Assembly: GCA_963835775.1 (NCBI GenBank)
Contig: CAWIHB010000025.1
Location: 434,001-498,000 of the forward strand
Length of the DNA stretch: 64,000 nt
Direction of reading: 5' to 3'
Origin: Palsa-504 sp963835775
GTDB taxonomy: Bacteria; Actinomycetota; Actinomycetes; Streptosporangiales; Streptosporangiaceae
Position numbers and translations under genes: made by a program. Each line of letters starts with the position of its first letter. Position 1 is the first letter of the stretch. Positions 42,274 to 51,071 of this stretch are shown in pieces. The notes beneath the pieces were generated by a model that searched no databases, had not been told where the DNA came from, and was given only the letters and a program-made list of their open reading frames with translations.

Positions 42274-42387
42274 TCAGCCCTGGCGCTGCTTGTGCCGCGG
42301 GTCGGTGCAGATGACCATGACGCGGCCGTGCCGGCGGATGATCCGGCACTTGCTGCAGATCTTCTTGACGCTCGGCTTGACCTTCAC
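42274..42387 (-). CDS. rpmJ: 50S ribosomal protein L36
   Basis: 37 residues with a GTG start, too short for most gene finders. Sequence begins MKVKPSVKKICSKCRIIRRH and ends VICTDPRHKQRQG. Two CxxC-type Cys, a third Cys and the His form the zinc ribbon, so this is the zinc-containing (C+) paralogue. Lies between infA and rpsM as in other actinobacteria. Confidence 0.95.
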   Translation of the reverse strand: MKVKPSVKKICSKCRIIRRHGRVMVICTDPRHKQRQG

Positions 42388-42462
42388 GGTGCTGTCTCCA
42401 CTTATTTGATTCGGTGCTGATCTGAATTGCTGGTGCTTGTCTGTGGGGTAGTACGTGCTTGC

Positions 42463-42684
42463 TTACTTGTACCGGTACACGATCCGCCCGCGACTGAGGT
42501 CGTAGGGGCTCAGCTCCACGACGACCCGGTCGTCAGGCAGGATGCGGATGTAGTGCATCCGCATCTTCCCGCTGATATGAGCGAGAACCTTGTGCCCGTT
42601 GTCCAGCTCCACTCGGAAGAAGGCATTCGGGAGCGACTCGACAACCGTGCCTTCAATCTCGATGGCGCCGTCTTTTTTGGGCAT
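42463..42684 (-). CDS. infA: Translation initiation factor IF-1
   Basis: 73 residues, single OB fold: KKDGAIEIEGTVVESLPNAF, NGHKVLAHISGKMRMHYIRI and the DRVVVELSPYDLSRGRIVYR end. Blocks the ribosomal A site during initiation. First gene of the infA-rpmJ-rpsM-rpsK-rpsD-rpoA-rplQ-truA set. Confidence 0.98.
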   Translation of the reverse strand: MPKKDGAIEIEGTVVESLPNAFFRVELDNGHKVLAHISGKMRMHYIRILPDDRVVVELSPYDLSRGRIVYRYK

Positions 42685-43002
42685 GTCCTCCGCGCTTCGC
42701 TTCGTTTGTTGTCCCGCGCCTGAGCGCGGCCTGCATGGCCTTAACCGCCGGGCGGCTCGCCTGCCCTACCTGGCTTACGTCAGTGCTGGCTTACGTCAGT
42801 GCTGGCTTACGTCAGCGCTGGCTTACGTCGATAGCACGCCGAAACCGGGAGGGACCGGTACCGTGCTCGCTGACGCAAGCCCCCGGGCGCCGGCCAGGTG
42901 GAAACCCAGCAGATGGGCCGGAGACGAGTGTACTCGACTCGCCGCCCCGACGCGAACCGCCCAAGATTAAGACCCAGTGTTAAGACACCGCCTGGCCCGC
43001 AG
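42685..43002. promoter_or_regulatory. 318-bp region upstream of infA
   Basis: Gap between infA and the DUF1707 gene, both on the minus strand. It holds four 16-bp repeats (listed separately) and an AT-richer patch near 42965-42985 that could hold the infA promoter, though no clear -35/-10 pair was found. No gene seen. Confidence 0.4.
42772..42830. repeat. Four 16-bp tandem repeats upstream of infA
   Basis: Units GGCTTACGTCAGTGCT begin at 42772, 42788, 42804 and 42820; the third has one change and the fourth is partial. They lie 90-145 bp upstream of the infA start on the minus strand. Confidence 0.85.
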
Positions 43003-43458
43003 CTATTCCCGGGGCCGGTGACGGCGGATCATGACCCACAGCCACGGGAGCACGATCAGCGCCCACCACGGGAACCAGGTCCCGGAGCCGATCACGGCCG
43101 CGACGGCCCAGATGGCCACCAGAGCCGCGGAGACCGTGGCCCAGGCGCCCATGGCCACCGTCCCCGGCCCGAACCGCAGCGGGCTGGCCGGCCCGCCGTG
43201 GTCGGCCGGGAGCAGTGACTGCCCGGGGCGCGGCGGGGTCCGTCGCAGCGAGGCGTCGGGCAGCTGGTACAGATCGATGGCCGGCAGGTCCGCGAGCAGC
43301 TCGTCAAGCTCGCCCAGGGTCTTGGCGTCGAAGGCCCGCTCCATTCGCTCGTGGAATTCCTCGGCGGTCAGCCGACCCGCGGCATGGTGCTCACGCAGCA
43401 GCGCCGTCGTGCGGTCGCGATCCGCGTCCGAGGCGCGGATCCGCGGGTCACCAGGCAC
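43003..43458 (-). CDS. DUF1707 SHOCT-like membrane protein
   Basis: 151 residues. The DUF1707 motif is N-terminal (RASDADRDRTTALLREHHAAGRL, LTAEEFHERMERAF, TLGELDELLADLP); two membrane helices lie near 100-120 and 125-143, ending in a basic tail. Function unknown; the domain is widespread and actinobacteria-specific. It sits between map and infA, 46 bp after map. Confidence 0.85.
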   Translation of the reverse strand: MPGDPRIRASDADRDRTTALLREHHAAGRLTAEEFHERMERAFDAKTLGELDELLADLPAIDLYQLPDASLRRTPPRPGQSLLPADHGGPASPLRFGPGTVAMGAWATVSAALVAIWAVAAVIGSGTWFPWWALIVLPWLWVMIRRHRPRE

Positions 43459-43504
43459 CGGTCACCCTTCCTTCCCGACCAACCCACCCGGCCCACCGCC
43501 CGGC

Positions 43505-44344
43505 CTAGGTCGGCGGAATACTCGCCGGGTCCCCTCTCCTAGTATCGCTCGTCAGGACCGGTGACGCGGAGCGGCGGTCCTGGTCGCCGTCCTCGGCGGT
43601 CAGCACCCAGGGCCCGTCTGCGGTGATGGCGACGGTGTGCTCGAAATGCGCGGCCCAGCTTCCGTCGGCGGTGACGACGGTCCAGCCGTCGTCGAGCTGT
43701 ACCGTCTCCGCGTCTCCCAGGATGACCATCGGCTCGATGGCCAGCGCCATGCCGGTCTCCAGCCGCGGCCCGCGGCCCGGACGGCCGTAGTTCGGCACCG
43801 GCGGGTCCATGTGCATGGCGGTGCCGATGCCGTGGCCGGTGTATTCCTCGACGATGCCGTAGGGCCCGGCCTGCCTGATGCTGGTCTCCACCGCGTGCGA
43901 GATGTCGCTCAGCCGCGCTCCGTCCCTGGCCCGGTCCAGCCCGGCCCACAGCGCGGCCTGGCACACCTCGAGCAGCCTGGCGTGCTCGGCGGAGATGGTG
44001 CCCACGCCCACAGTCAGCGCCGCGTCCCCGTGCCAGCCGTCCACGATGGCACCGCAGTCGATGGAGATGATGTCCCCGTCCCGCAGCACCCGCTCCGGGC
44101 TCGGGATGCCGTGCACGATCTCGTCGTTCACCGAGGTGCAGATCGTGGCCGGGTAACCGTGGTAGCCCAGGAACGACGGGGTGGCACCGGCGGCGCGGAT
44201 CTGGGCCGCGGCCAGCGCGTCGAGGTCGGCGGTGCTGACCCCGGGCCGGACCTCGGCCGTGACCGCGGCCAGGGTGCGCGCGACGACCAGCCCGGCCTTG
44301 CGCATCAGCGCGATCTGCTCGGGTGTCTTGATCTGGATTCCCAC
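43505..44344 (-). CDS. map: Methionine aminopeptidase, type I
   Basis: 279 residues. Metal ligands are all visible: ISIDCGA (Asp), WHGDAALTVG (Asp), EEYTGHGIGTAMH (His), LAIEPMVI (Glu) and FEHTVAI (Glu). Removes initiator Met. The GTG at 44344 is preceded by GGGGAGG and starts GIQIKTPEQIALMRKAG, matching the family; upstream in-frame sequence is Gly/Arg-rich and not conserved. About 30 residues of extra C-terminal tail. Confidence 0.95.
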   Translation of the reverse strand: MGIQIKTPEQIALMRKAGLVVARTLAAVTAEVRPGVSTADLDALAAAQIRAAGATPSFLGYHGYPATICTSVNDEIVHGIPSPERVLRDGDIISIDCGAIVDGWHGDAALTVGVGTISAEHARLLEVCQAALWAGLDRARDGARLSDISHAVETSIRQAGPYGIVEEYTGHGIGTAMHMDPPVPNYGRPGRGPRLETGMALAIEPMVILGDAETVQLDDGWTVVTADGSWAAHFEHTVAITADGPWVLTAEDGDQDRRSASPVLTSDTRRGDPASIPPT

Positions 44345-44404
44345 TCGCCCACCTCCCCTGCCCCCTCCATGCCCCCTCCACTGTCGTGACCACATAACAG
44401 CTCC

Positions 44405-45058
44405 TCAGCGCACGAACGGGCGCAGCGCGGCCAGGGCCCGGCTGGTGATCTCCTCCACCGGGCCGGTCGCGTCGATGCCGATCAGGACGTTCTCGTCGGC
44501 GTAGAACGCGATGAGCGGGGAGGTCTGCTCGGCGTAGACCTCCAGGCGGTGCCTGATGGTCTGCTCGGAGTCGTCGTCGCGCTGGAACAGCTCGCCGCCG
44601 CAGTCGTCGCAGATGCCGTCACGTGCGGGCGGATCGTACAGAACGTGCCAGACCCGCTCGCACCGGCGGCAGGTCCGCCGCCCGGACAGCCGCCGGACCA
44701 CCTCGTCCTCGTCCACTACGAGCTCGAGGACCACGCTGAGCTTCACGTCCCATTCCAGCAGCATCTTCTTCAGCGTCTCGGCCTGGGGGACGTTCCTGGG
44801 GAAGCCGTCGAGCAGGAACCCTTCCTGCGCGTCGTCCTCGGCCAGCCGGTCCCTGACCATGGCCACGGTGACCTCGTCCGGGACCAGGTCCCCGCGCTCC
44901 ATGTACTCCCTGGCCTTGCGGCCCAGCTCGGTATGGCTGGTCACGTTGTAACGGAAGATGTCACCTGTCGAGATCCTCGGGATCGCCAGGTGTGACGCTA
45001 TGAACTGGGCCTGTGTCCCCTTGCCCGCACCGGGGGGCCCGACGAGGACGATGCGCAC
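44405..45058 (-). CDS. adk: Adenylate kinase
   Basis: 217 residues: P-loop GPPGAGKGTQ at residues 7-16, DGFPRNVPQAE, and a long LID domain carrying four Cys (CRRCERVW and CDDCGG), i.e. the zinc-binding type. Interconverts AMP, ATP and ADP. GTG start sharing one base with the secY stop (TAGTG), so translation is coupled to SecY. Confidence 0.96.
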   Translation of the reverse strand: MRIVLVGPPGAGKGTQAQFIASHLAIPRISTGDIFRYNVTSHTELGRKAREYMERGDLVPDEVTVAMVRDRLAEDDAQEGFLLDGFPRNVPQAETLKKMLLEWDVKLSVVLELVVDEDEVVRRLSGRRTCRRCERVWHVLYDPPARDGICDDCGGELFQRDDDSEQTIRHRLEVYAEQTSPLIAFYADENVLIGIDATGPVEEITSRALAALRPFVR

Positions 45059-46386
45059 TATCGCAAGAAGCCCTCATAGTTGCGCTGCTGCAACTGGCTC
45101 TCGATCTGCTTCACCGTGTCCAGCCCGACGCCGACCATGATCAGCAGGCTGACCCCGCTGAACGGGAACTCGTTGGCGACCCCGATGGAAGCCAGCGCGA
45201 CAAGCGGGAACAGCGCGATCACGCCCAGGTAGGCCGAGCCGGGCGCGGTGAGCCTGCTGAGCACGTAACTCAGGTACTCGGCGGTGGGCCGCCCGGGTCT
45301 GATGCCCGGGATGAACCCGCCGTACTTCTTCATGTTGTCGGCCACTTCAGTGGGGTTGAAGGTGATCGACACGTAGAAGTAGGTGAACCCGATGATCAGC
45401 AGGAAGAACGCGGCCATGTAGAACACCGAGCTGCTCTGCTCGACGTAGCGGTCCACCCAGGAGACCCAGCCCTGCGGGTGGGTCTGGCTGCCGAACAGCT
45501 GTGCCGCCAGCGTCGGGATGTACAGCAGCGAAGAGGCGAAGATGACCGGGATCACGCCCGCCTGGTTGACCTTCAGCGGGATGTAGGTCGAGGTGCCGCC
45601 GTACATGCGCCGGCCCACCATGCGTTTGGCGTACTGCACCCGGACCCGGCGCTGGGCCTGCTCCATGAAGACGATGAAGGCCACGATGGCGATGACCACC
45701 ACGATGGCCATCAGGGCATAGAACGCGTTCTTGTCCCGGTAGATGGCCAGGATCTCGCCCGGGATGACCGAGATGACGGTGGTGAAGATCAGCACCGACA
45801 TGCCGTTGCCGACCCCGCGGTCGGTGATCAGCTCACCCATCCACATGATGACCGTGGTGCCCGCGACCATCGTGATCACCATGGTGGCGATGTTGAAGAC
45901 CCCGTCGTTCGGGATCAGCGGGTTGTTGCCGGCCGTGCCGCAGCCGTTGAACAGCGTGCCAGAGCGGGCGAGCTCGATGTAACCGGTGGACTGCAGCACG
46001 GCCAGGCCCACGGTGAGGTACCTGGTGTACTGGGTGATTTTCGCCTGGCCCGACTGGCCCTCCTGCTTCAGTGTCTCCAGCCGCGGGATAACCACGGTCA
46101 GCAGCTGCAGGATGATGCTGGAGGTGATGTAGGGCATGATGCCCAGCGCGAAAACCGACAGGTGCAGCAGCGCCTGTCCGGACAGCAGGTTGACGATGGC
46201 CAGCACGCCTGCCGTGGGGCTGCCGGCGCTCGTGGCGGCGTTCGAGCAGAGGGTGACGTTCTTCTCGTCGATGCCTGGCGTCGGCAGTGAGGCGCCGAAC
46301 CGGAACAACGCGATGAGACCGAGCGTGATCAGCATCTTCTTGCGAAGGTCCGGCGTCTGGAACGCCCGCACGAAGGCCGTCAGCAT
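45058..46386 (-). CDS. secY: Preprotein translocase subunit SecY
   Basis: 442 residues, ten membrane helices. Plug/helix-2 region SVFALGIMPYITSSIILQLL, VQYAKRMVGRRMYGG and the C-terminal KYGGFIPGIRPGRPTAEYL loop, which binds SecA or the ribosome, are typical. Forms the SecYEG channel. About 200 bp separate it from rplO; no terminator is seen there. Confidence 0.97.
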   Translation of the reverse strand: MLTAFVRAFQTPDLRKKMLITLGLIALFRFGASLPTPGIDEKNVTLCSNAATSAGSPTAGVLAIVNLLSGQALLHLSVFALGIMPYITSSIILQLLTVVIPRLETLKQEGQSGQAKITQYTRYLTVGLAVLQSTGYIELARSGTLFNGCGTAGNNPLIPNDGVFNIATMVITMVAGTTVIMWMGELITDRGVGNGMSVLIFTTVISVIPGEILAIYRDKNAFYALMAIVVVIAIVAFIVFMEQAQRRVRVQYAKRMVGRRMYGGTSTYIPLKVNQAGVIPVIFASSLLYIPTLAAQLFGSQTHPQGWVSWVDRYVEQSSSVFYMAAFFLLIIGFTYFYVSITFNPTEVADNMKKYGGFIPGIRPGRPTAEYLSYVLSRLTAPGSAYLGVIALFPLVALASIGVANEFPFSGVSLLIMVGVGLDTVKQIESQLQQRNYEGFLR

Positions 46387-46586
46387 GCGCAGTCCTCGGT
46401 TCGGTCGATCGGGCAGTCCACGTATCTTACCCGGCTGTACATTTTTCCGCTCTCTCGCCTCCGGGGCGCCTTAAGGCGCCGCCTTCCATCGTCGCTCGTC
46501 CCTCGCGCCTGGGTGGGTTAGTGGGGGAAACACAGTCCAGGCGGCGCCGCTGCCCCGGCATAGCTTGCGCGGCTCGCTCGCAGGAG

Positions 46587-47075
46587 TCAGGAGAGCTCGG
46601 TGACGGTCCCGCCGGCCTGCTCGATCTTGGCCACAGCGGTAGCGGAGAACGCATGCGCGGTCACCCGCAGGGCCACCGAGACGTCGCCGGTGCCGAGCAC
46701 CTTGATCAGCTCGCCCTTGCGGGCTGCCCCCTTGGCCACCAGGTTCTCCGGCGTCACGTCGCCGCCTTCCGGGTACAGCTCAGCCAGCTTGCGGGTGTTC
46801 ACCACCTGGTAAGTGGTGCGGAAACCTGAGTTGGAGAAGCCCTTCAGCTTCGGGATCCGCCGGCTCAGCGGCATCTGGCCGCCCTCGAAGCCGACATGCA
46901 CCTGGGTGCGTGCCTTGGTGCCCTTGGTGCCGCGGCCCGCGGTCTTGCCCTTGGATGCCTCGCCGCGGCCCAGCCGCGTCTTGGCCTTGCGGGCACCGGG
47001 GGCCGGCCGCAGGTGGTGCAGCTTGAGCCCGCGCCCGGACGCCGTCTGTTCGTCCGTCATGTCACTGTCAGTCAT
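46587..47075 (-). CDS. rplO: 50S ribosomal protein L15
   Basis: 162 residues: LKLHHLRPAPGARKAKTRLG, the Gly-rich GRGEASKGKTAGRGTKGTKA and VGFEGGQMPLSRRIPKLKGF blocks are diagnostic. A second ATG at codon 6 may be the start. Overlaps rpmD by 8 bp. Confidence 0.96.
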   Translation of the reverse strand: MTDSDMTDEQTASGRGLKLHHLRPAPGARKAKTRLGRGEASKGKTAGRGTKGTKARTQVHVGFEGGQMPLSRRIPKLKGFSNSGFRTTYQVVNTRKLAELYPEGGDVTPENLVAKGAARKGELIKVLGTGDVSVALRVTAHAFSATAVAKIEQAGGTVTELS

Positions 47076-47259
47076 TTCCGGCTACTTCCTCCACCGTCAC
47101 CAGGTGGCGCACGGTCTTGAGCATGCCGCGGAACTCCGGGCGATCCGGCATGACCACGACCTGGCCGATCCGCCGCAGCCCGAGCGACCGCAGCGAGTTA
47201 CGCTGCGCACTGGTCCCGCCGATCTTCGACTTGACCTGTGTCACCTTCAGCTGTGCCAT
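47068..47259 (-). CDS. rpmD: 50S ribosomal protein L30
   Basis: 63 residues: QLKVTQVKSKIGGTSAQRNS and LGLRRIGQVVVMPDRPEFRG are the whole L30 fold. Short bacterial form. Overlaps rplO; a GC-tract element lies between it and rpsE. Confidence 0.96.
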   Translation of the reverse strand: MAQLKVTQVKSKIGGTSAQRNSLRSLGLRRIGQVVVMPDRPEFRGMLKTVRHLVTVEEVAGND

Positions 47260-47280
47260 CTGTCTGCTCCCCTGTCACTT

Positions 47281-47311
47281 CGGGGGGGACGACCCCCCCG
47301 TGGCCCCCCCG
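47281..47311. repeat. GC-tract palindromic element, rpmD-rpsE gap
   Basis: CGGGGGGGACGACCCCCCCG followed by TGGCCCCCCCG, plus orientation, short form. It occupies most of the 72-bp gap inside the spc operon, upstream of the rpmD ribosome-binding site on the minus strand. Confidence 0.8.
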
Positions 47312-47331
47312 AACGCGCTCCGCGCGTCACG

Positions 47332-47937
47332 TCAGGACCCGGACGCCGCGGCCGCACGAGCCCGCAGCATGGCCGCGGGGGCCACGTCCTCGATCGGCAG
47401 GCCGCGCTTGGCCGCGATCTCCTCGGGCCGGTTCAGGCTCTTCAGCGCGGCCACCGTCGCGTGCACGACGTTGATCGGGTTCGACGAGCCCAGCGAGCGG
47501 GACAGCACGTCGTGGATGCCCGCGCACTCGAGCACGGCCCGGACCGGGCCGCCGGCGATGACGCCGGTACCCGGGCTGGCCGGCTTGAGCAGCACCACGC
47601 CCGCCGCCTCCTCGCCCTGCACCGTGTGCGGGATCGTGCTGCCGATCCGCGGCACCCGGAAGAAGTGCTTCTTGGCCTCTTCGACGCCCTTGGCGATGGC
47701 GGCCGGGACTTCCTTGGCCTTGCCGTACCCGACGCCGACCATCCCGTTGCCGTCGCCCACTACCACCAGCGCGGTGAAGCTGAAGCGACGGCCGCCCTTG
47801 ACCACCTTGGCCACGCGGTTGATGGTGACCACGTGCTCAAGGTAAGCAGCTTGCTTATCGGCCGCGCTGCCGCGGCGGTCCTCACGGCGCTCGCGCCGCT
47901 CGCCGCCGCCGCCGCCGCGACGCGGAGCTCCTGGCAT
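47332..47937 (-). CDS. rpsE: 30S ribosomal protein S5
   Basis: 201 residues: a Gly/Arg-rich N-terminus, then the double-stranded RNA-binding domain (LEHVVTINRVAKVVKGGRRF, SFTALVVVGDGNGMVGVGYG) and the C-terminal domain (PASPGTGVIAGGPVRAVLE). Roles in fidelity and spectinomycin binding; no unusual residue was seen in the loop GRRFSFTA. Confidence 0.97.
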   Translation of the reverse strand: MPGAPRRGGGGGERRERREDRRGSAADKQAAYLEHVVTINRVAKVVKGGRRFSFTALVVVGDGNGMVGVGYGKAKEVPAAIAKGVEEAKKHFFRVPRIGSTIPHTVQGEEAAGVVLLKPASPGTGVIAGGPVRAVLECAGIHDVLSRSLGSSNPINVVHATVAALKSLNRPEEIAAKRGLPIEDVAPAAMLRARAAAASGS

Positions 47938-47989
47938 TAGCCATTCCTCATTTCTTGATAACGCTCAGCAGGCTGCCTGCGTGCCGTGC

Positions 47990-48400
47990 TCACAGCTTCA
48001 GCCCGCCTTCCCTGGCGCCGTCCGCGAGCGCCGCTATGCGGCCGTGGTAGCGGTAGCCGCCCCGGTCGAACACCACGGCCGCGATGCCGGCCGCTGCCGC
48101 GCGCTGCGCGAGCAGCTCGCCGACCTGGCGCGCCTTGGCCGTCTTGTCGCCGTCCGCCGACCGGATGGCCGCGTCCAGGGTGGACGCGGCAGCCAGTGTG
48201 CGGCCCGCGCTGTCGTCCACGATCTGCGCGAACATATGCCGCGCCGACCGGTTGACGACCAGCCGCGGCCGGCTCGCGCTGCCGGTGACCTTCTTGCGCA
48301 CGCGCAGGTGGCGGCGCACGCGGGCGGCCGTGGACTTCTGGGTACGCGACCGCACCCGCCCGGTGGCGAGGGCGTGTGATCTGGTCTTGGTGCCAGCCAT
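47990..48400 (-). CDS. rplR: 50S ribosomal protein L18
   Basis: 136 residues: RVRRHLRVRKKVTGSASRPR, LVVNRSARHMFAQIVDD and a C-terminal FDRGGYRYHGRIAALADGAR that binds 5S rRNA. Slightly longer N-terminus than usual. Confidence 0.97.
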   Translation of the reverse strand: MAGTKTRSHALATGRVRSRTQKSTAARVRRHLRVRKKVTGSASRPRLVVNRSARHMFAQIVDDSAGRTLAAASTLDAAIRSADGDKTAKARQVGELLAQRAAAAGIAAVVFDRGGYRYHGRIAALADGAREGGLKL

Positions 48401-48403
48401 GGC

Positions 48404-48940
48404 TTACTTACCAGCCTTCCCGACCTTGCGGCGGACCTGCTCGCCCTGGTACCGCACGCCCTTGCCCTTATACGGGTCCGGCTTGCGGAGCTTGCGGATT
48501 TGCGCGGCTATCTCGCCCACCTGCTGCTTGTCGATGCCTTCCACGACAAACCTGGTCGGCGCCTCCACCCGGAAGCTGATGCCTTCCGGCGGATTGATTA
48601 CCACCGGGTGGCTGAAGCCGAGCGAGAACTCTAGGTCCTGGCCCTTGGCCTGGACACGGTAGCCGACGCCGACGATCTCCAGGGTCTTGCGGTAGCCGTC
48701 GGTGACGCCGGTGACCATGTTGGCGATCAGTGTGCGGGACAGCCCGTGCAGGGCACGCACCGGGCCCTCGTCGTTCGGCCTGGTCACCTTGATGACGCCG
48801 TCCTCGCGGACGACGTCGATGGGCTCGGCGATGGTCTGGTGCAGCGTCCCCTTCGGGCCCTGCACGGTGACATCCCGCCCGTCGATGGTGACCTGCACCC
48901 CACCGGGGATGGTCACGGGGAGCCGCCCGATCCTTGACAT
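48404..48940 (-). CDS. rplF: 50S ribosomal protein L6
   Basis: 178 residues: SRIGRLPVTIPGGVQVTIDG, the duplicated RNA-binding domains (GLSRTLIANMVTGVTDGY) and the C-terminal IRKLRKPDPYKGKGVRYQGE. Stop 3 bp from the rplR start. Confidence 0.97.
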   Translation of the reverse strand: MSRIGRLPVTIPGGVQVTIDGRDVTVQGPKGTLHQTIAEPIDVVREDGVIKVTRPNDEGPVRALHGLSRTLIANMVTGVTDGYRKTLEIVGVGYRVQAKGQDLEFSLGFSHPVVINPPEGISFRVEAPTRFVVEGIDKQQVGEIAAQIRKLRKPDPYKGKGVRYQGEQVRRKVGKAGK

Positions 48941-48953
48941 TGCAGCTCCTCCC

Positions 48954-49352
48954 TTACCAGACGTAGGCGAGGACTTCCCCGCCCACGCCCGTCTTCTTGG
49001 CTTGCTTGTCGGTCATCAGCCCACCGGAGGTGGAGATGATCGCCACGCCCAGGCCGCCCAGCACCCGGGGCAGGTTGTCCTTCTTCGCGTAAACGCGCAG
49101 CCCGGGCTTGGAGACCCGCTTGATGCCGGCGATGGAGCGCTCGCGCGCGTTCCCGAACTTGAGCGTGATCACCAGGTTCTTGCCGACCTCGGCGTCTTCC
49201 ACCCGCCAGGACGCGATGTAGCCCTCCTGCTGGAGGATCTCCGCGATGTGGGACTTGATCTTGGAGTACGGCATGCCCACCGTGTCGTGGTACGCCGAGT
49301 TCGCGTTCCGCAGACGCGTCAGCATGTCCGCGATCGGGTCAGTCATCGTCAT
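48954..49352 (-). CDS. rpsH: 30S ribosomal protein S8
   Basis: 132 residues: TMTDPIADMLTRLRNANSAY, LVITLKFGNARERSIAGIKR and ISTSGGLMTDKQAKKTGVGG. The ATG at 49352 fits the family N-terminus; a TTG two codons upstream (49358) is the alternative, with GAGGAAGG as shared ribosome-binding site. Confidence 0.96.
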   Translation of the reverse strand: MTMTDPIADMLTRLRNANSAYHDTVGMPYSKIKSHIAEILQQEGYIASWRVEDAEVGKNLVITLKFGNARERSIAGIKRVSKPGLRVYAKKDNLPRVLGGLGVAIISTSGGLMTDKQAKKTGVGGEVLAYVW

Positions 49353-49436
49353 GGCCAACAGGCCTTCCTCACCGCGGTTTCCCGCCCCGTCTTGCCAACA
49401 GAGCGGGACCTTCGGTGTGCTCGTTTGTTGTCTCGA

Positions 49437-49622
49437 TTACCAGCTGGACTTGGTGATGCCGGGCAGTTCGCCGCGGTGCGCCATGGTGCGGAAGCAGATC
49501 CGGCACAGGCTGAACCTGCGGTAGACGGCGCGGGGCCGCCCGCAGCGGGTGCACCGCGTGTAACCGCGGACCTGGAACTTCGGCGTTCGCTTCTGCTTGG
49601 CGATCAGCCCTTTTTTTGCCAT
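49437..49622 (-). CDS. rpsN: 30S ribosomal protein S14 type Z
   Basis: 61 residues with a CxxC-CxxC zinc ribbon (YTRCTRCGRPRAVYRR and SLCRICFRTMAHRGELPG). Zinc-dependent short form, also called RpsZ. Typical position between rplE and rpsH. Confidence 0.97.
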   Translation of the reverse strand: MAKKGLIAKQKRTPKFQVRGYTRCTRCGRPRAVYRRFSLCRICFRTMAHRGELPGITKSSW

Positions 49623-49646
49623 TTGTCAGATACCTCTCTGGACGGC

Positions 49647-50237
49647 TTACCGCCGTCCCTCCGCTGCCGCCGTCTCCGACTCCCTGAAGGGGAAGCCGAG
49701 CCGCCGCAGCAGTGAGCGGCCCTCGGCGTCGTTGGTGGCCGTAGTCACCACGGTGATGTCCATCCCGCGCTGCCTGTCCACCTTGTCCGGGTCGATCTCG
49801 TGGAACATGACCTGCTCGACGAGGCCGAACGTATAGTTCCCTTGACCGTCGAACTGCCGGTCGGACAGGCCGCGGAAGTCGCGGATCCGAGGCAGCGCGA
49901 TGGTCAGCAGCCGGTCGAGGAACTCCCACATGCGGTCGCCGCGCAGCGTGGTGTGCGCGCCGATGGGCATGCCCTCGCGCAGCTTGAACTGGGCCACGGA
50001 CTTCTTGGCCCGGGCCACGGCCGGCTTCTGGCCGGTGATGGTGGTCAGGTCGCGGACCGCGCCCTCGATCAGCTTCGCGTCACGGGCCGCCTCGCCGACG
50101 CCCATGTTCACGACGATCTTGGTCAGGCCGGGGATCTGCATCACGTTGCCGTAGCCAAACTCTTCCCGCAGCGCAGGCGCGATCTCGCCCCGGTACCGCT
50201 CCTTGAGCCGCGGCAAGGACGGAGCCTCGGTCGCCAT
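49647..50237 (-). CDS. rplE: 50S ribosomal protein L5
   Basis: 196 residues: LKERYRGEIAPALREEFGYG, IPGLTKIVVNMGVGEAARDA, LREGMPIGAHTTLRGDRMWE and GLVEQVMFHEIDPDKVDRQR. Binds 5S rRNA. Start shares its first base with the rplX stop. Confidence 0.97.
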   Translation of the reverse strand: MATEAPSLPRLKERYRGEIAPALREEFGYGNVMQIPGLTKIVVNMGVGEAARDAKLIEGAVRDLTTITGQKPAVARAKKSVAQFKLREGMPIGAHTTLRGDRMWEFLDRLLTIALPRIRDFRGLSDRQFDGQGNYTFGLVEQVMFHEIDPDKVDRQRGMDITVVTTATNDAEGRSLLRRLGFPFRESETAAAEGRR

Positions 50238-50557
50238 CAGATTTCCTTCCCGCTCGGCCTGGCCACGCGGATCTTCCGGCCCTCGTCGTTGATCTCGTAG
50301 CCGACGCGGGCCGGGCGCTTGCTGTCCGGATCGGCCAGCTGGACGTTGCTCACGTCGATCGGCGCTTCCTCGGGCGAGATACCGCCTTCTTTGGCACCGC
50401 GCTGGCCCTGGTAGGTGACCTTCTTGTTCTTCTTGACCACGTTGACGCCCTGGACCAGCACCTTGCCCCGGTCCGGGTAGGCCGCGATGACCAGGCCGCT
50501 ACGGCCTTTGTCCCGGCCCGCCACCACGACCACCTGGTCGCCCTTCCTGATCTTCAT
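50237..50557 (-). CDS. rplX: 50S ribosomal protein L24
   Basis: 106 residues: KOW motif KIRKGDQVVVVAGRDKGRSG, then VLVQGVNVVKKNKKVTYQGQ and KRPARVGYEINDEGRKIRVA. Directly abuts rplN and overlaps rplE by one base. Confidence 0.97.
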   Translation of the reverse strand: MKIRKGDQVVVVAGRDKGRSGLVIAAYPDRGKVLVQGVNVVKKNKKVTYQGQRGAKEGGISPEEAPIDVSNVQLADPDSKRPARVGYEINDEGRKIRVARPSGKEI

Positions 50558-50926
50558 CTAGAGCACCTCCGGCGCCAGCGAGATGATCCGCATGAACCGC
50601 TTCTCGCGCAGCTCACGGCCGACGGGACCGAAGATGCGGGTCCCGCGGGGATCGCCGCCGTCCCTGATCAGCACCGCCGCGTTCTCGTCGAACCGGATAT
50701 AGGAGCCGTCGCCGCGGCGGCGCTCCTTGCGGGTGCGCACCACGACTGCCTTGACGACATCGCCCTTCTTCACGCCGGCGCCGGGAAGGGCATCCTTCAC
50801 CGTCGCCACGATGACGTCACCGATGCCCGCGTATCGCCGGCCGCTGCCGCCGAGCACACGGATGCACAGAATCTCCTTGGCACCCGTGTTGTCGGCGACC
50901 TTAAGCCGCGACTCCTGCTGGATCAC
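50558..50926 (-). CDS. rplN: 50S ribosomal protein L14
   Basis: 122 residues: MIQQESRLKVADNTGAKEIL, KKGDVVKAVVVRTRKERRRG and GSYIRFDENAAVLIRDGGDP. First gene of the spc-type set, 145 bp after rpsQ, with a GC-tract element in the gap. Confidence 0.98.
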   Translation of the reverse strand: MIQQESRLKVADNTGAKEILCIRVLGGSGRRYAGIGDVIVATVKDALPGAGVKKGDVVKAVVVRTRKERRRGDGSYIRFDENAAVLIRDGGDPRGTRIFGPVGRELREKRFMRIISLAPEVL

Positions 50927-50945
50927 GTCAACCTCTCAGTATCTT

Positions 50946-51002
50946 CCCCGGGGGACGACCCCCCGGTGACCCCCCGTCAAGGGGGGACTGCCCGTCCCCC
51001 CT
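50946..51002. repeat. GC-tract palindromic element, long form, rpsQ-rplN gap
   Basis: Plus orientation: CCCCGGGGGACGACCCCCCG, GTGACCCCCCG, then GGGGGGACTGCCCGTCCCCC. Almost the same as the copy at 40582. A further run of C and G blocks continues to about 51030. Confidence 0.85.
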
Positions 51003-51071
51003 TGCACCCCCCTGGGGGTCCCGGAGGGACCCAAAGGTCCTAGTCCTGCTGCTGGTCTGCATATAGCTCTT

